Below are positions 6,601-7,509 of a stretch of DNA of 7,509 nt, piece after piece. Position 1 is the first letter of the stretch; each line of letters begins with the position of its first letter. Position numbers and translations under genes: made by a program. Source of the DNA: JBBRHH01 sp038222915 (lineage in GTDB: Bacteria > Planctomycetota > Phycisphaerae > Tepidisphaerales > Tepidisphaeraceae); NCBI GenBank assembly GCA_038222915.1, contig JBBRHH010000292.1:1-7509 (forward strand). The letters run 5' to 3'. The notes beneath the pieces were generated by a model that was not told where the DNA came from, did not search any database, and was given only the letters and a program-made list of their open reading frames with translations.

Positions 6601-7509
6601 GGAAGGCGGAGGTGCAGGCAAAGGCTTCGGCGGCACAATCACCTTCACCGGATCAGCGTCAAGCGCAGGCGGAACAGGCGTCGTCGGCGCCTGCGGCTCC
6701 TTTGATTCAGCCGCTGCAACTTGCTTAAGCTCCGTAACCTCCTTGGTCGCCCGATCATCGGACTCCTTTACCTTGTCGCGACTCTCGCCAGCGGCCAGCT
6801 CTTTAGTTAACACCTTCTCAAGCTTTGCGTCTCCCTTGCCAGAAGCCACCGCCCCCGGCTTAAAGAATTCCGCCGTAGGCGCAACCGTTGCCGGCGGCAC
6901 GCTTACCGCAGGCTCCTTCGCCGGTTGCGCAAACGCTACAACGCCAGACTTCAAATCCGTCCCAGCCTGCGGCCCAGTCGCCAACCCAAATGTCACACTG
7001 GTTCCAGGAGCAACCAACGCGTTGCCATCCACCTTCCCACCGGTGACGATCCCAAGGTCCTTCTGTTGCACAATCGCGAGTTCAACGCTTGGAGCACCGC
7101 CACTCGCACCCCCGGCCGCCATGCCCCCACCAGCACCCGACTGCGCCTTGGACAAGTTCAAACCCGTCGTCTCAGCGTAGTCGGCCGCAATCTTCTGACC
7201 AGCTTCCGCCGGAGCAGATCCAGCCGCAACCGTCCCCAAATTAATCACGCGCAACGCAGGCACTTCCGCTGGCTTCCCTTTATCACCGTGAGCCACCTCG
7301 GAATCCCCCAACATCACCGCCAACTCCTTACTCACCGGCGGCTTCCCCTCCAGCAATCCACCCATCGCATACCGGGTCTTCGCCTCCCCCTTCTCCCCAT
7401 CAGCAGGTCGCCCCAGCGTCTCCGTCTCCTTCCGCCCAGATTTGCTCTCACTTTCCGTAATTGCCGCATACAAATCCGTCCGGCCATTCTCCCCATAACT
7501 CAACGTTCG
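3637..7509 (-). CDS. Giant DUF4349 protein with seven extra head-like modules and C-terminal membrane anchor, 5'-partial
   Basis: At least 1288 residues are encoded. The frame is open through the right edge; the TTG at 7503-7501 (residue 1 here) has upstream in-frame Arg and Thr codons, so the real start lies outside. Order: residues 1-303 are low-complexity, rich in Ala, Gly, Lys, Glu and Pro, with a Gly/Ala run near 123-136 and Pro-rich stretches at 272-303. Residues 304-465 are a canonical DUF4349 domain: RKVIRNGEMAFEV strand, GTIVLRVP, SQDVTKQYVDVESQL, then a coiled-coil helix at about 395-445 and FNNQISLSTLSLTL. Residues 470-1230 hold seven modules resembling the DUF4349 head. Residues 1244-1273 are hydrophobic, with MRGRK after them, which predicts a cytoplasmic tail and extracytoplasmic modules. 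DUF4349 has no settled function. Some relatives carry anti-sigma-type N-termini, but that region is not visible here. The promoter is outside the window. I am sure of DUF4349; the role is unknown. Confidence 0.88.
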   Translation of the reverse strand, partial: RTLSYGENGRTDLYAAITESESKSGRKETETLGRPADGEKGEAKTRYAMGGLLEGKPPVSKELAVMLGDSEVAHGDKGKPAEVPALRVINLGTVAAGSAPAEAGQKIAADYAETTGLNLSKAQSGAGGGMAAGGASGGAPSVELAIVQQKDLGIVTGGKVDGNALVAPGTSVTFGLATGPQAGTDLKSGVVAFAQPAKEPAVSVPPATVAPTAEFFKPGAVASGKGDAKLEKVLTKELAAGESRDKVKESDDRATKEVTELKQVAAAESKEPQAPTTPVPPALDADPVKVIVPPKPLPAPPPSVQTRKVIRNGEMAFEVDSFDSAYMQVAKIVEEETGYISSNDSQRLPNNKMKGTIVLRVPPDHLDTLVLKLRALGDLKSQQITSQDVTKQYVDVESQLRAGRAMEERLLAIIKDNKGEVKDLLAAEKELNNTREKIERLEGEIRYFNNQISLSTLSLTLSEKDIRTAVSAAEVETVDTGIEAEDVEKAYSEVQKSIAEVKGRIVAAQLTKHDAGQLSANIECSVAPDSAGQLTDRLRQLGRMVRLDISRKQTTAEGVKVPPGLKVERQDTHFVISVYNLANVAPRETDNVDLACDDVESVYHDLLTMFDTPATQPAGVVAKPAGRIVSSALNRQRSDVVTADLDLHLDVAQAARILTAVRAKGEVTTLTVTVNPDTSNVTSTKRGLKVHLVSASQANPRESEAQTVAVADASKSFAAVRDRVLEAVRDKKGRIITSQLNEQDRTNVTGTLEFDVQREQLVAVREIIAAQGEVRSRNVARSTDVQNTVDSKVRLTVSFFDESRLTPRETEAQAVAVPNVPKSYAVVRERLLDAVRQHKAHVITSQLNEQDRTNVVGTLDFNIQREQLLAMEDLIAAQGEVRTRNVARSTDTQNTVDTRVHVVVTFGDEARLTPRQTNTMTAAARDVSDAYNKLLALAHDKGRVTDSHLIEQGQGEINGLVDFEIPRAEQNTVDQLLSAVTDVQSRRVDRSTDVQSTSDKKIRIQVNFLSAEHQAPREASKLSLEVTDVDKALDAVAAGAVAVGGSSAGREVSRQPNGQINGTIVVDVPIDKSADMRTRIEGLGIVRVSESIKNPAIPDGKFAKARFQIMLGNGEVTVSDADRQPPRETSRLTMEVAEVEKAVDAIANAAASSNGTVIGRDVTKKTSGQTRAVITVDVPLDKAPAVRSSIEKLGAVQSSESVKDPKVADGRFAKARFQVTLANGESIISSDKGLGATIKAGLHTSAVGLLWSLHMILVGVLFAGPWLLILWAGWRFMRGRKVQPAAPSAT
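3679..3774 (-). other. C-terminal membrane anchor of the DUF4349 protein
   Basis: Residues 1244-1275 are strongly hydrophobic and Trp-rich (LLWSLHMILVGVLF, then AGPWLLILWAGW), long enough for one helix or a kinked pair around the Pro. RFMRGRK follows, placing the short tail in the cytoplasm by the positive-inside rule. A terminal membrane segment of this kind is usual in DUF4349 proteins. Confidence 0.8.
3814..4455 (-). repeat. Tandem duplicate modules R6 and R7
   Basis: R6 (4126-4455) and R7 (3814-4125) are about half identical in protein by hand alignment. They share DVP.DK, a SES.K.P pattern and a DG.FAKARFQ..L.NGE ending not found in R3-R5. They form a second, older duplicated pair next to the membrane anchor. 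Confidence 0.8.
4762..5403 (-). repeat. Recent tandem duplicate modules R3 and R4 (321 bp unit)
   Basis: R3 (5083-5403) and R4 (4762-5082) are both exactly 107 codons. By hand alignment without gaps, 71 of 107 residues are identical. Shared blocks include ITSQLNEQDRTNV, IAAQGEVR and RNVARSTD. The DNA also matches at the expected 321-base offset, for example an identical 15-mer, caactgctcgcgctg, at 5227-5241 and 4906-4920. This is the clearest tandem duplication in the window. Confidence 0.88.
6109..6594 (-). other. DUF4349 core domain
   Basis: Residues 304-465 of the large minus-strand protein match the family layout: an opening strand, an alpha segment (DSAYMQVAKIVEEETGYISS), the GTIVLRVP strand, a helix ending in LRALGDLKSQ, the DVTKQYVDVESQL motif, an amphipathic charged helix suited to coiled coil (about 395-445), and a closing NNQISLSTLSLTL strand. 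A typical family member goes from here almost directly to the C-terminal membrane segment. Here about 780 residues intervene. Confidence 0.85.

Noticed and set aside
6530..7180. 216-codon plus-strand open frame opposite the low-complexity spacer
   Set aside because: Its low-complexity Ala/Ser/Pro composition mirrors the GC-rich minus-strand gene, and it has no motif or supporting start signal.
7501..7503. TTG as the real start of the DUF4349 gene
   Set aside because: The frame stays open to the window edge and no signal peptide or Shine-Dalgarno can be seen; truncation by the window is the simpler reading.

Overview
The window looks like a piece of a GC-rich bacterial chromosome carrying cell-envelope genes. 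I favour a planctomycete, possibly of the Phycisphaerae type. The basis is indirect: protein style, a DUF4349 protein with a long Ala/Pro/Gly/Lys/Glu-rich spacer, and a rod-type PBP/SEDS pair. No rRNA or other taxonomic marker is present, so this is a weak inference.

Left half (1-3636, + strand): three tightly packed co-directional genes. First is the 3' part of a class B penicillin-binding protein (PBP2/MrdA type), running in from the left edge. Forty bases later comes a small two-pass membrane protein of DUF3592-like appearance, starting at a TTG with a good Shine-Dalgarno. Five bases after its stop comes a SEDS glycosyltransferase of the RodA type. PBP2 (transpeptidase) and RodA (glycan polymerase) form the elongation peptidoglycan synthase, so this is an elongasome operon with an unusual passenger between its two catalytic halves. 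No mur or fts genes are visible.

Right half (3637-7509, - strand): one very large reading frame, convergent with rodA. It has no in-frame stop up to the right edge, so its N-terminus lies outside. It holds a roughly 300-residue low-complexity segment, a canonical DUF4349 domain with coiled coil, then seven tandem modules of about 100-117 residues that look like diverged copies of the DUF4349 head, and a C-terminal membrane anchor. Six of the modules end in a Pro-Arg-Glu/Gln motif. This multiplied DUF4349 architecture is the most unusual item here. Two neighbouring modules are about two-thirds identical in protein and clearly similar in DNA, which points to growth by internal duplication.

The convergent genes rodA and the DUF4349 gene have directly abutting stop codons (TGA|TCA) with no intergenic base. 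I saw no tRNA, rRNA, CRISPR array, insertion sequence, attachment site or convincing rho-independent terminator. No gene-free stretch exceeds about 40 bases.
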